Numbered from the stretch's first letter, positions 1 to 15,859 are shown. The stretch: 64,000 nucleotides of DNA from Membranipora membranacea (GCA_914767715.1 OU612075.1:4650001-4714000), one strand, 5' to 3'. Made by a program: numbers and translations. Notes: generated by a model not told the origin, from the sequence alone.

Positions 1-1208
1 TATCGCAACAACCCTATGCCCAAACTACCAGACACTAGTGAGGTGAAGTTTTATTGTATACGATTTGCGCTGCATTGGCTGTGTGTGAGGCTGGGGGCAC
101 GCAACTATTACAACGCAGTGTCCCAAACTCTCAAAACACCTAACTCCTGGAGCGCTGAAACTAGGCAGTAGTGTTTATCGTAAGTTTCCAGCACTATTAA
201 ACTCTCGAACGACGGCCAGCTGGCAGCTTGATTGAAATTATGCAGATCAGCCACTCAAATCAGGCAACAGCTGCCGTGGCGCACAGCAGCAAACTTCATG
301 CCATTTCAAAAGCTCTCAATGTTTGCCAAGCAGTTTTTTTCTTTTTGTGCACATGCATCAAAATAGAACTTCCTTACTAAAATTCCTAATCAATAGGAGC
401 AGGTATTTTTTCACAAAGAAACCAATCGATGGCCATAATAATATCGCTAATATAATGATTTCAATAGCTTGTTGTGCAATCGATGGTCATACTAAGCTAA
501 GGTGAATAAACTAGAGACACTCTTGATGACTGCCTGTGCTGAACTCAGCCAATCTATTAATCTTAATTATCAGGCCTAATGGGATATACCTCATATTTTG
601 AGATGACATTGAGATTCGATTTCGAACTTGGGTTTGAAGGTGATTTCTCTTCTTATTATGAAGTATGAAGTGCACTCAAAGTTGTAATTTATAAATGGTA
701 CTGGAATGCAGCGCTGCGACGCAGGGGAGAAAGCGCTCGCTAATGGGATTTCTTATCTTGTTTAACTCCACTAAAGAATGTCCTATCAGATAAGGGCTTG
801 TCTTGTTTGGTGGGCTGCTGGCCTGGGCTGTTTTTGCGCACATGACAACAGGTTTACACCATATTATCTTGTGTGTAATCCCAAAGTAATCTATTTTGGT
901 TGTTGGCCGCTCTGGCCAATCATATAGAATGGCGAGCATTAATTTGATTCAAACAAGTCAGCTTCCCCTTTCTATTCAGCTCCCACCAAAAAAAACAGCC
1001 CTCCACAAAAAAGTCGGATTGCAGCAATTCAGTTTAGAAACTGAGTTCAACCCCACTTACACGTCCAATACAACAACCAAATGTTTTGCAACTAGCAAGT
1101 CAAACTCAACAACTATTAAATTCAATTCCATGACATTCAAGTTAACTTTCACAGTTAATAAGCTCAATTTCAGAGTAAATCAGTACACATTGTAACATAG
1201 ACACTCAC

Positions 1209-4200
1209 CTTGTCCTGGAATGTTGGTGGCTGTGTCTGGATTCAGGCTCCGTCCAATCTCCACTACTCGAATACTGGTGCTGATGAGCGAATCCACCACT
1301 AGATCCCGCTGCTAGAGAGCTGCTCAGCGTCTTGGCGTTTACCAGAGCAGTAAAGTTAGTCAAGTCTAACTCCGGACCTACGTACACACCTTGCACCTGT
1401 CGAGCTAACCAGAATATCGTAATAGCCACCTGCAACAGAGCAGCACAGAGTAAAACACTGCCTCTGATAATAACTAGGGTCAGTCACCTAGCAATTGTAA
1501 AACTCTGTCCACATCTGGTCCCGTCGTCCCACTTTTTCTCAACATCCCAACTGCCCAGTAACACAAAACCCGACACAATGCCATTGATAGAAAATATCAT
1601 GGCATTCCAGTGATGTGACCAATGTTATATTCTATATTATCACAGAGTAAGGATATATTTTTACTCTGTGATATGATGTTCAATTGGTCACATGAAAATG
1701 ATCATTGTTGAATGCTGAAAATAGACCCATTTCCTTATGGGGTATGCGCTGAGTGACTATTTTTACCATCCTATGATTTAAGATCATGACGGCCTTGTTT
1801 AGATGATTAGAAAGATTCTTTGTGGCATTGTGACCTTACTAATTGTGGTCATCTCATTCTAAGGCCAGTCTATTGACCAGCTGGTCAATGGTATCGTATC
1901 TTGTGATCTGGGTTCTTTTCCCGACACAAGATACCTTGTTAGCTCTGGCGCTTTCCCATATCCGACAATATATCCTTATGCGAGTAATCCAAAGTGAAGC
2001 CGGTAACAGAAGACGATGATCGAGAGTTTTATTCCCCATACAAGACACCCATACTGCTGAATTCTGATAAGTACCGCCGTCAAATACCGAACCCATATAA
2101 AGCAGTCAACACGCACGCCTCCAGTATCCAGCTAACGCCAACTACAGGTTTCGCTCTTGTTCAGAAAGCAGACACGCCGTAAGAGACCTGCGTTATGCAA
2201 TAATGAGTTTTCTGGTAGTTGGTTGAGAACCATTGAAACCCCATGAGAGTTCTGGAATGCAGACGAAGGATTGATTACAGTCACAGATGGCAGATAATGC
2301 ACATGGCACTGCTGAACAACTAAACGACACAACACAAGTACATAATGAGAAAATTTAAATTCTCCGCATTCTTTACAAAGCGAGCAAGCGATCCAAAGAT
2401 CAAAACCTCCGAGAGTCAGTTTTAATGCCATGAATTATCATTTTCCTGCATTACTGCACAATAATCTATAAATTCCTACTTGCCTCAATAGAATGCCCAC
2501 GATATATACAGTTGATTCTTTGATCTCTTGAGAAATTTAATCGCCTGACATATGAATAAAAAACCAGTTGTGGCGTCTAAGATATAACAAATATCACAGC
2601 AAATTACGCAGCAGCTTATTCAATGTCAAATAATCATCGCAGCATGCACGATAAAACCAGCACCTAGATCTATATACTATCATATATTATGCAGTCAAAC
2701 GTCAATTGAACAAAACTTACTTATAATATATATATATATAATATAATGCAATAGCGCAATGTCATATACATATAACATACCAATATGGGATCACTGCTCT
2801 GAATAGAGCAGGAATTTCAAGTGTCCACTTTTTTTCTGTTTGCCCATTACGAAGTATTATAACTGTGTAAACATTGTAACTATAGATAAGCAATATAGCA
2901 TTAAGTCCACATTAGAAATCTCTTATAATAAGACCCACCAACAAACAAAACCCCGCCATGTACTTTCTCGTTTTTAGCTCTTTAATAAACTCCACTTAGC
3001 ACACAGCTTACAATTTTATCGATAATCTATTTATAGAGATATTTTAAATGTCAAACGTGGCTGTCGAGGTGTCACGGGTGACTTTCACATCTCGGGTAGT
3101 TGTCCAGGTTCCAAGGCTACACGCCGGAGCAATATCAACCTTAGATTACAAGCAATGAAACCATAAGCTGAACAAATATGAGTCTGAAGAAAAAATGCAA
3201 GCCAATCTTGATGACGCTCCCCCAAGAGGCAAGCTCCGGCAAAAACCTACACTGCCCTCTGTCGGAACACACGCCAACACAAGATCTCAGGCCACGCATC
3301 GATCAGGTAATCTTTATGCACACATATTGAATCTCGAGTAGTGTCGGTGGTTATCCATCTCGTCTCGAGAGCATTAAGTGATGAAGGAATGTGTAAAATG
3401 GCAGAGGTTATCCACACCCCGCTTTAACAGTGAAAACACATTAAAGCTCGGTGACAGAACTATCTAGTTACAGACAAGAAGGCATTATGAAAACAGACCC
3501 ACAATGCAATATTTACCAACAATGCATAATTTACATTTTCTTCTCCCTTGAATTCAACAGGCCACAGTGCATTATGGGAATGTTGTTAATAAGTATGTCT
3601 AGCTATCCACGTCTTCCCATAGTGTGTGTACAAGACTGACATTGACCAGTTGTCTAGAAATAATACCCTCAAGAGCTAAATCCAACACCGTAACCCAAGA
3701 GTTAGCACTTATGTTGCAAAACTTTGGTTGAATCAGGGAGAATATAGGTTGAATATAGGTTGATCTCAGCACCGCAAGCTGAATTCAGCTAGATTCTGCT
3801 TGTATTTAGTTACTTTCTGGTCTATTGTAGGCAAGAGGGAACAACTCATTACCATACAAAATTGGTCTAGTGATTGTCTGTTGTAACTTTAGTGTGTGAC
3901 ATGTGAGCCAGTCATGGAACAAATATGAATGTAGAGCACTGATAGAAACATCGCTGAAAAGGAGTGGAGTTGCTCGCTCATGGGTACGTAACCAACACAG
4001 TCTAGGCCATAGAAAAAACATATGGTCTAGGCTCAGACACCAACAGCTGCTGTTCTCTCAAGGATCTGATGGAAACCACCCTTTATTTATAAATCCACCT
4101 TTTCTTTAACAAAAAGGTGTTTCGGATGCAACAATTAAGATATAATTGTGATATTATTTATGTGTCATTTCAGAAGAGCTTTATAATACAATTAAATTAG

Positions 4201-7200
4201 GTCGAGTCCGCAGCGGTCACAGTAAGGAGCCTTGGTCACAACCCTCTCCTTCTAGTGCTTGCAATCACTAACATAGCAAGGCAACTAACTCACACCAATA
4301 CATAATAAAAATAATACTATAAATCAAAAATATTGACTGTATCTATGATAAAACATTAATAACATAATTGGTAAGACTATTAAATTAATAGATCATCAAA
4401 AGCGGATTGTCAGACATAATTTCTCACGCTGAACCATTCATCTTTCTAGGAGAAGCCGGAGAACTCAGATCAAACTGTCAACCGATTCATAGTAATTACA
4501 CAGTAAGGCAATATTATAACACAACGAGACATGGGCTTTCACTGCATCCAGTAAATTTGAAGTGCTAAACTGATAATTTGGCTACCCCACTGATTTTGGC
4601 CAGATATTTTTGGCCGATATGTTACCGATGTGTATGACAGATAAATACTATCTGCAGTGCCTAATCAAACATAACCTGTGTTTAGAAAGAATTCTTCCAC
4701 CATCTGATTACCCGATAGCTCAACCATTAGCATAAATAGCTTCCGGCTCAAGCCTCCAATGGAATGTAGCAGATCAATCATGCTCTCATGGAAATGGGGA
4801 AACATGAACATGTCTGAACAGTGAAAACATATTAAAGCTCAGTAACAGAACCTAGCTAGTTACAGACAAGAAGATTGTTATATAAACAGACCCACATTGC
4901 AAAGTTTACCCACAATGCAACGTTAACCCACAATGCAATGTTTACCCAGAGTTCAATCACAGGAGATAAACTTCATTATCATTGCATTTTTTCCTTGACC
5001 TTCATCTCCCACAGTCACAAAGCCACATTGCATTGTGGGAATGTTGTTAACAAGTATATTCATTTGTCACAAGATCTACTCACATTTCTTAACCTTTTGT
5101 CGTCTCTCTCTTTAATCTGCCCAGGACTCAACTCTCTGCAACACAAACTCAAAAATTGAGACTGTTTAAAATGTATGAGAATGTTAGTATTGCAGAGTGT
5201 ATATGAGAAGTATCATAACCAACTCTTTAGTAAATTATGCTGTTTTTACCCGGCTTTTGATGAAGTGAGAACGTTGTGAGAAAACCGAGAGCATTCTACC
5301 TCATATTCGCAACAAAAATTATAATGGAGAGTCTTCAACTGCACTTTACGGCTCAAGTTGGCTCATCAAGTGTTAGGATCTAATGGTTCAAGTGTCGGCC
5401 AATCACGGGCTTTTCTCACTTCAAGAACCCAGTCTTACCTCCCCGGATCGGAGGTTTGTAAAAAGGCATGAAACAACAAGTTTTGTGAAATAGCCTCTTG
5501 AGACGGTAATTGTATTTTGGTTAACACAGCAGTGTCAACAGTCACTTGGGTCAATCCCTTGCTTGGGTACATGCCAAAATCTGTAGTTATTCACTGTGTT
5601 TCCATGTTAATTTTGAGATCGACCTGAGGCTAACTTCAATGGTCTTCGAGCTATGGAAATGGCTCCGAGATCGCCCTGAGCTCCAAGGTTCAGCTCGCAC
5701 ATATCGGCTCACACCATAGCTGCCTAGCGTGGCCGAGCAGTTAGCATAAAAGACTGTCGCAGGAGGCCGGGGTTTTGATGTTTTTTTTTTCTCAGCTCTA
5801 TCATGGAAATGGCTGTATATTTCGAGATCGAGCCAAGAGGTGACAACTCAGCTCGGTCAAAGCTTTGAGACATGCATTTAGCAAAGCTTCACTAAGTCCA
5901 CAATCGTCTGGATGTGAGAATTATGCCAAAATATGCTGTCAACAAAGCTTTTCGGCCCTTTGCCCCATAGTTTTCCCCATAGTTTTCCCCATAGTTTTCC
6001 CCATAGTTTTCCATAGCTCTCGAGATTTTTATATGACCATCACAGTAATTTACTCACATGTCGCGCTTGTTTCTTTCTGCAAAATCCTGCAGGTCTGAAG
6101 GGGCGAAGAGTTGTGCTTCCTTTAATCCGAAGTGTCTTTTACTGGCATCGATAAACACATTCAGGTTATCCTGAAAAGAAATAAATGTTCGAGTCAACTC
6201 GCCTTGGAAAAAGTTTTACAAATGCAAGTGATTTCTCAGCAGTGCTACTATGACAATAAAACATCCCACAGCCTATAACCCAGTAAGTAACATATAATCT
6301 TAGCAAGTCGATAATTTATCTCGGCTATTCCCATGCCTTTCACTCTCGTGACACGCTTCATTCTAAGCGCCAATTTGTAACAATCAATGAGGCAATGACA
6401 CCTGCAAGCGGAATGTTCGGCTGCGCAATATCCATACTATGGCAACAGCTGCTCTAAATAACCTCTTGACCCGTGCTGACCCAAATACCTTCCGATGTTT
6501 AGAAATGTTGCCAATGGCCCTCACCGAATTGTCCCCTTTTTATTGGATATCCTCAACAGTAAAACCTGGCGCTGGTTTGGTAACTTTGCAACTACTGAGT
6601 GTATATTATAGCCATTGAATTCCATATCTGGAATAGCATCATTAGCTTTCTTTTGCAAAACAAAGGGCTTGCAAAAATAGCCAGTCCCTAGTAGCAATCT
6701 AGAAATGCCCTAATCATCGACACTGTATGGGGTATAATTACTGTTTGCAATTTTGTAAACAAGACAATTTCTCAGGCTAATTATTTATGCTACTAGGGAC
6801 AGCCAATCAGATAACAGTCAGATGGTTCCCTGTGTTTAGTGTCTTAACCTTATAACGCTATGATACTATTTCCATTCTAAGAGAAGAATCTAATTCAGTG
6901 ATTATAGCCAATGAGCTGGATGGCGTATCACACACTAATAAGCATTGTCAACATGCATTCCTTACATAAATTACCCGCTGCACTTGTGTGCTTTCAGGTG
7001 TCAATGGGAGAGTAGCGACTAGCTAGGCTATTTCTACCATGATAGCCTCAGCTCTCGCAGAGAAAGCTTTCCCATTACGCTGCTACGTAATGTTGAGATT
7101 TCAAGGTAGCACTCATTCAAAACATCATGCATTATTATAGAAATAAAATGTATTTCCCTGAACAAAACTGAGTGCAGATTGCTTCAATAATGGTAAAACT

Positions 7201-10200
7201 ATTGATAATGAAAACTTTATTAGAGGATATTCAAAAATCGAATACTTCAGTACACTGCACTAAGACTGAAGGCCACAGGCTAATCTGCTGGTATAACTGT
7301 ATATTAGAAACCTTATTGATGTTGAGACATAGATGTAATATCCATTATATAACATAATTAGTTCACTACAAAACATTTCATTCCAAGTGTTTATGACCCT
7401 CAATAGATTATGGACTATAATTATAGCAGCTCAACAACAATAGCTCAGCGCCTTGTCGCTACAAATATTGAAAAAGTCTGGCAGCCTTTTGTTATGTGCA
7501 GTTGAACTGGAATGGAATTTAAGTTCTTGTTACGGTACATTTTCTAATTTGCCCGCCCTGTTTGGTTTGCAGCATTGATTTGACGATTAAGATCAAAGAG
7601 CAAAGTAAGCGGTTAGTTTTCCTTATCCATAGTTTGCTTGAGCATGGCATTTTAATGAATCATCTTTACTCCCAAATGATCTTGCCGCTCCTACGCATAA
7701 TTTCATAATCGGTGTAAAATTTTTCAACCTTTATGCTTTTAGCTCAGTTCATCAGAGCAGAATTCTCCCTGATCAGAGTGGGTAATTTCACAGTTGAACA
7801 GCTTCATTCTCGAGCCACAGTATGTTGTTCACCAGTACCTGACTAGGGTAGAGTGGCTAGTTTTGAGTACGGATGTGACAGGTCAAAGGTCTCACAAGTA
7901 CCAAAGTCAAAAGGCTGCCTGGTTATTGAACCTCAGTAAGAACTACCACTGACTACTTGAGTGAGAAATTTAGATCGGCCATTGCTGACAGGTGATGAAT
8001 TCATGGATACTTGCTTTTAGATAAAATTTCAGTCTTATTCTCGACAGGTGCAATGCGATGGTTATTTTAACAAAATTGTGAGTTTAACCACTGTCGGTTA
8101 AAGTCCCAGTTACTCTAAGTCAAATCAATTGACTCTAAACAGCCAAATCCTGAGTCATCTCATTGGCTGACTGCAGCTATGAAAATCAGAAGTCATACAA
8201 AAATATAATGGACGATGACGAAGTTGTCTTCTTTTGATGTTATAACCAAATAATGAGCACAACTCCAATTTCCCTCTACAAATTATTTTCTAATTCCATT
8301 GGAGTACTAGCCGAGTATGCTTCAGTTTGCTCAAACTTACAATAATCTTTGTTCACAAGATATCATTAGGAGTTAAATCGCAACTGCCTTAAGTAAACTC
8401 ATCTTTTAGCTAATTACACATGGCCGCTACTTTAGAGTGGTGTTAACAAATTGTCAATAGCCTGCAGGCTACATTTTCATAATCATATGTCCTACCCTAG
8501 CCTCTTCATTAGAGATATACTTATAGCCGAACCGGGCGTCATAGAGATGCGCTAAATCTAATCTAATAAAAGACGGAGGCGATTAAGCCTGTTGCTGTCG
8601 CCAAAGTTATGACAAAGCAATGATAACTGCAAGGCACGAACAGCATGCTATATTTATATACTATCTGTGACAAGATTAAGAGAAGTTTCGCCGAGAATCC
8701 TTAGAGCGAGATACAGACACACCCAAACTACAACTACTGCCAAAGATTATAGTCATTGCTACTACTACTTAACTACCTGTAGAATATGTTATTGAATCAC
8801 AACATTCCGATGAGCTAGCTGTTACTATTTACGGATGATTATCTCCCAAGAGAGTTATTTTTCATACCATGTCTGTAAACTTGTTGACATGACAATTCTA
8901 CTCCATAATGGCCGTTTGATTATACGTGTCTCAAGAGTTAAATTAAACTGAGCCAACCCAAATCAAGGAAATCTGCTTTATCGAAATTCCAATCTTTCAA
9001 AAATAACAAAACATTATTATTAAAAGAGTGCACACTATATTTACAAATTTACGGTAAATACAGTCTCCGTGGGAACTGAAAAATACTTCTGCATAAAACT
9101 TATCTCTTTTTACCAAAACAACATTTCTGTCTAAATAACATGTTTATACTTGTTTCAAACTGGTTATTGACAAAAACTAGACTGATCCATCTAGGGGGAT
9201 GGGGATTGGTGAGGACAGTAACTTTGTAAACCTGATAGTTACCACACTAGTCGCCAACAAGCTTATCATACCACTGTACCAATAATTCCAGTGAATCTTG
9301 CCCTTCTAACTTTTATTTATACTGTATCATGTACAGAAACGTAAAAGTGCTTTTTATGATTATGGTCATGTATAAGCAGGGAGTTTGGGACCCAAAGCCA
9401 AACTCCCTTGTATGAGGAAAATATATACAGGAATAAAAACAAGGGTGGACGACTCACCATTCCAGCCATTGGCGTGGGTAGTCTGTTAATTCTCTTCACT
9501 GTGCCGGGAAGGATACCATTAAGTAACCTGAAAGAAAAACACATTTACAGCATTTATTACTTTAAGGCACTTAAACTGTGTCATTCCCAATATAGATAGG
9601 GGAACATTTTTTCAGCCAGTTGTTCTTAGCCTTGTCACGCGACTACTTTTGCTTTATTTAGGGGAGTACCAAAATGTCCCCTAAAACAAAATAGCAGCCT
9701 CGTGATCAGGCTAGGCTGGTCTTTCCATATGGCTAACCAGAGAGGGTGGGACCAAGCTCTCTGGCCTAATCGATACCAAAACTTCTTGCTAAGGACACTA
9801 CGGAAATTACGGATTTATAATGTACAGGAACCTTTTTTAAGAAAGAAGATGAGAAAACTTGATTTAACTCTGGGAAGCCTATTCATTGATAATAAGTGGT
9901 GAGGGGGCTGTATCTATTAATGAATGATTCATTTAATTGTAAAATTGATTTGTGGAACTTTAATTTAATTGTGAAACTGATCACACCAGATAGTTGAGCA
10001 ATTAGTCTAATATAGAATAAGCTTGATCATAGTGAAGCAGGTTTTGACTACTCACTCGCACAGAATTGTTCCGTCTGCAAGGGACCGCTTTGGGTCATCT
10101 GAGTATTTAAATTTCTTCCGGGTCACAGCCTGTAATAGAAAAGGCAGAACAGTTGATTAAAAATATGGTTGATTAAAATTAGATAGTCATATCACACTCC

Positions 10201-13200
10201 ACATCCCGAAGCATGGGCCAGGTTGCTCCCTATTTACAGGCAGGTCGGAGCACAGTTCTGGGGGCCAACCAAACCCCAGTAGTCGTTAAACTGCAGTGGG
10301 ATTCGGACCCACAACCTTCAACACTTGCATGCTGAAGGACCGGCGCACTACTCTAACCAACTGAGCCACCTCCTACTCCTACTGTGAAAATAGACGGCTG
10401 TTGAACCTACTCATCTTCGCGTTCTTGACTATTTCTGAAGGGGGATAGATAAAAGTGAACCCAAGAGATGGGTAGCAACGCTCATGAGAACTACATCTGA
10501 ATTTTAAATTACTTGGGAGCAATGCTTTAGGGAGATAGATAACTCTCTTTGATGCATGCATTATTATGAAAATAAGTTTAGGGGTAAATTAAGGCTAAGT
10601 ATACACGACACTATTGTTCCAATAAATCTCTTCTTTGCACTTGAAATCCTACACTTTTATTGATTTGAATTTCACAGTTCAATCAGGTCACAATTGGTAG
10701 GACATTTCAACGATCATGGTGGAGATCCCGCTGGCCAAGCGTCACTTGCTAAGTCCAAGTTTACATCGGGTAGAGAGTTATCGCCTTTAGAGTACAGGGT
10801 GTTGGCATCCATGTTACTCAAGCAGCGCACTAGACTAAATTTACTTCCAGAATTGTTTCTGCCGAAGAGGCATCAGGGCTGCTGGCATCCATGAAGCTCA
10901 AGCAGCGCCCTATACCCTGGCCCGCCTGAATTTCTGTCCACTCTTTATATCGAAGGGGCCAATGGGGAATTTTTACTGCATGTGAGGTGTGCAGGAGTGC
11001 CACTTGCCAGCTTGATAACTGATGATGAGAATAAATCAACATTCAAATCTAAACAACAGACCACCAAGGCTATAAACTTAAAACTTGTCATATAAAACAA
11101 TACCTTAAATAAATTACACAGCTGTGGTGAAAGTAAAGTCTCACTGACAATCATATTAGCATGCAGATCATGCATATGAGACAAAATATGTGGAATTTAT
11201 GCTAATCTTTTAGCAAGGAAATTCCTCTTACTCAATTTGTTGTTAAGAAATAAAGTACTTTGCTGGTTTATGCCACTGATCTCCCCTAACACAGGCGCCA
11301 TCAAATTAGCATAACAAACTAGCATTCTAAATTAATTAAACTAAATTCAACCAAATTTAGATGCTCGCAGGCAACAATCAAACTTCAAGGTAGTTGGAGG
11401 ACTCTAATGGCTGCTACAAGGGGTGGCCTGGGTTGGAATATCAAATCTTCCCTCCTTGCCCTCAAACCACGCTCAGGATAACTTACATTTACAGTATGTG
11501 GACCCGTAGTTTTAGGGAGGAAAGGGTGGCACTGTGCTGAATTAAGTGGCCTTAAAACATAATAATCGGATAATCCATGTCAGAATCATCTCATTAGGGA
11601 CTTCCATTTGCTATCAGGAAGAGCTTATCAGGCCCCATCCGGTTTTATTTCTTGCCCGCAAGAATTTTTGCCTCACTGTCTCCAGCATTCTTTTTTCTGA
11701 ACTATGGCCTTGTAGGCTATGTTTTTTTTTATTATCATAAATGCAAGTTGGAAGAGTACATCTCTAAAATGGAGTCTGTTCATATTTTGCAAGGAAGTTC
11801 ACTGCTTGCTTTCATCATCTGATTTGAAAAGAGTACATTTTAAGCAGGATGGATGCGAACAATACTCTTTGGAATGAATGCATAAAATCGGGTAATTTGC
11901 CCAAATAAATATCCTCCCAAAACCCATTCATTAATTTGGCATGACTAAACACTGAGCTCTGTTGGAAATCTTCCCAATTAGAGCATAGCACGGTGTTTAC
12001 TAAGCAGACAACAGCAGTCAAGGACCAGCAGAATTAACGTCAGAACTCATAAAATAAGAAAAAATACTGCACTAATAAACACTAGTCAAGGCAGGTCATA
12101 TTTTAGTACGATGGACACTCACTAATTCAAAATGATATCTTCATTATAACTTGGATAACTTGATTCATGTCTTTATCATGGATATCTCTTCTATTACAGG
12201 GCATTATGTATCAAAGAGAAATGCAACTCTATCTTTTGTAATGTGTGCTTTATCCTGATGAATTCATAAAAATGGGTACCATTGCATTATACCCCAAGTG
12301 CCTATCTCACTAATCCCCCTTATACAAAGAGGACTTTGAATTCCTCTACTATTGAATAACACGCCACCCCACGCCACTTCGTAATAACATGCCTTGTATT
12401 CTAAATATTGGATTTGTTACAAGTTACAGATTTGTTGAGGGCTTGATGAGATTGATTGAGATGCTCATCAACACACATGCTGCTGGGGCCGGCCATGAGG
12501 ACATTGTACTAGAGAAAGCCAGCGCTTGAGTCATGGTTTCTAGCTGAAGACCTGTGTGTTGTGCAGAGGTATGCGCATCACTGCATATCTTGTATCTATC
12601 ATTTCGAAGAAGCCTCAGCCAAGTACATCTTGTTTACATCGAGTCATAAATGTATCACTGCTGTAGATAAATAATCCCCCTCCCGAAAACATCAGGCAGG
12701 CAGCGGGACATTCCGTTCTATGAGGCAGGTACCTGGAAGGTGCTTGCAGTGTTATAACAATAATACACAGTGTGTGCCTTCATCATCAGAAAACGGTGCC
12801 TAACTATCATATGCCCTATGCCTAGTATTAAAATTGGATAAGTTGCTTAGTATGTAGATCGGTAGATCATCAATATATATCCTGGAGTAAGGCACCAAAT
12901 ATGCCTAGGCCTTTATAAACCTCTGTTGGTAATATTGAGGTGCTAGATCTCGTAGCCATCTCTACCTGTCTTAATGGCCACAATAAATTACCAAGGTAAT
13001 AAAAAGTTGACTAAAATCACAATGAAATGTCTGCAATTGCATGCGAAGGCAGTAATATTAAGGTGCCCTTAAAGAGGAAGCCACAATGTTCGGCTCCAAG
13101 TTGCTCTCGGTTTGAAGGCAGGTCAGAGCACACCTGGGGCATTAACAGAACAAAACTCAGCAGGAGTCAAACCCAGAACCTTCAACACTTGATTGTTTGG

Positions 13201-15826
13201 GGGGCAGATGCCCTTTTAAACGGAGTTACCTCCTACTAATCAGCTGCTACCAGTAGCACTGATAAGTACACAGTGATAAGATCCTTGCCAAATTTTTGCA
13301 ATATCATGACCCTGGTGTATAGCCTCGCCCTGAGGTAATTTATGCCCATATCTTTCTTTCATTGCTGTGAAGGGTTAGCGTAAAAATGTGACATCACCCT
13401 CATATAGGGTCTTATGAGCCACAGAGTAACCAACATGTACTATTAGACAACCCTGACCGCAGGAACGATAACATTCAGAAGGCTTTCCCAGTCATTATGA
13501 AGCATTTTTATTACTATTAGGAATATAATGAGCTCGTCAAACTGCGATAAAAAACCCATGTTTTGTTTTTGTTTGCTGCCATATCTACTCACATAAAAAA
13601 ATAAACCGCAGATAATATAAACATTGCAGGTCAAGGGGCTTGTTTACTCGTGAAAATATTAATGGCTTTAGGGCTACCTGTTGATGCCAGTGCTAGTCAA
13701 GTCAAGACATCGTAGAATTCCCTCGTAATTTGGCATGCGGATTTGGCTGGAAACTAAGTCAAACCTCACTTTAATTGTCAAAGTTACTGAAATAGGTGCT
13801 CCAAAGGGCTACACCAATTCCAAATTGTAATATTCGAGTTGCCAGGAATTTAAATTTATTATTATAGGTCTTAGTTACAGGTGTAACTACTAACTTGGAG
13901 GTGGTAGAAGGCAATCTGCATGACTAGACTACAAAATGGTTTAGTACGTTTTTGTAGCACTTGTCTTGTTAGGCCTTCATATCTATGGGAGTGAGACAGT
14001 CTGTGCCCCCAGTTTGAGCTGAAACTGAGTTCTAGAATAGCTGTATACGGGTACCTTGCAGCGCCACACTATCAAACACCACAAGTTTTCACTGCGAAGT
14101 GACCCTTCGAGACCCCAGACTATATTTTGAGCATAAAGTGGACATTGGGAGGGCATGGATAGTTTATTTCCTGGTGTCCTTATAGATGACTCACGAGGGT
14201 ACTTTATCTCTGATACTATAAAGAGGAATGCGCCCACAATCCACTTGCTATGTTTGTTTTTAGATAACAGGCATGTGACACTATCAAATAATACCCAAAT
14301 ACATTCTTGTCCAGTCTGGTAAAGAGGGATTTACCATACTGGTTATAACCAGACGTAACAACATGAAGTGCCAAAGTTTTATTACCAACCCTCAAATCAT
14401 AAATTTCCGATTAAGTCATTTTATAGACCAATTGAATTTATACTTCCTCCTCCGTATACGTCTAGCAATGGTAGTGAATAATGTCTCAGAAGAGTTTATT
14501 GTAGGATCGATTTTGAAGTAGCCCAAGCCGCTGGCACAAATTTGGTATCTTCTTTGAACTCAATGTTGTACTTTTCTCAAGCCTTGGGGTAATCAGGAAC
14601 ACAATTCTATGAAGTAGTTGCAACATATGCAAGCAGTAATACAGATATAGAATTGAGAACTTCTAAGTCAATTCCTTGCTAATATCGAATCATCACGGCT
14701 AAAAGTGCAGAGTTTGTGAGTTTTGGTGAATTCTATTTGGGTAGTATGCCAGCCAAAATATTTACATTAAATTAATTGGGTGACGGGTTTATGAGTTTAG
14801 CTTAAAGTTTACTAACAATTCAGTACACATAAAATATAATTGTTGATATGATAACATGTATCCCACCCCCCCCCCCCTTCTTGCGTATCGTGTAACCAGC
14901 GTTTTCATTAAAATCCAAATGAAGCAGGTTTGCAGGCCTAGCAGTGCAGACTAAATATTGAAATGCTTCAACATAACATAGAATACTAGCTATGATTTGC
15001 ATTTTACACCAAAACTGATTGACTGCGCTGAACTAGAATAGAGTTTTATTAGGAAAACATTTATCGGTTTCCTGAGCATAATAACGTTTGCATAATGTAC
15101 AACTGTTGAATCAGAATATATTACACCAAGTTGCTGAAATGTCTTTTGTCAAACTCCAGTGTAGACTACTATACATTTCCTGAAGTGTGTAAAAAGGAAA
15201 TTCTATTTGAGTGCAGCATAACATGGACCAGAATAGTTGTGGTTTGCAGTTATCGATTTCATTCACTATTCGGTAGGCCCCATTTCCCTCAACACAGCTA
15301 AATGCAACTACACCATATTATTCCAGACAATTGAGTAGTACCAACAAAAGCTTGCATTCTTCAAAATACCAATTTTGGACTTCAGTCAATGAAACATAAT
15401 TTGGAAATATGCTGCCAAAACACAAAAGCCAATATTCTTGTCATGCAATATAGTGCTTTGGTTCTATGTTCTTCACAATCATATAGAGCCTACCAAGCAG
15501 GATTCTTTTACAATGATGCCAGACCCATTTATATGAATTTATGAATAAGTGGTAAAATATATATAGTGGATATTTGTGGAGATATCCCATCAGTATAAAA
15601 CATTGTGTCAGGATATGAATAAAGCTATAAATCTGACAGCTTTTACGTCATGCATCATTCTAGGTCCCAGTCACAACCTTCAAAAACTCAGGCAAGTACC
15701 TTGACAATGTATACAAGGTACAGCTATTCTATGTGGACAAATCAGAGATGAGCAATGCGGTCCAGAAACCATATATGAATAGCCATACGCTTGCTCAGGG
15801 TCAGATATGTACCCCTAATCCAGTTA

Positions 15827-15859
<33 letters not shown>

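Larger units (their letters stand above)
1430..5083 (-). other. Intron 5 of the LIMCH1-like gene
   Basis: No coding exon was recognised here on either strand. It contains a foldback at 1612-1695, an AT dinucleotide run near 2727-2745, one copy of a dispersed repeat at 3428-3598 and most of a second copy at 4819-5058. The short open frames inside show no family motif or splice support. Confidence 0.6.

Noticed and set aside
5865-6098. Plus-strand open frame with VFPIVFPIVF repeats
   Set aside because: Produced by the 12-bp tandem repeat at 5963-6010 and antisense to LIMCH1-like exon 4.
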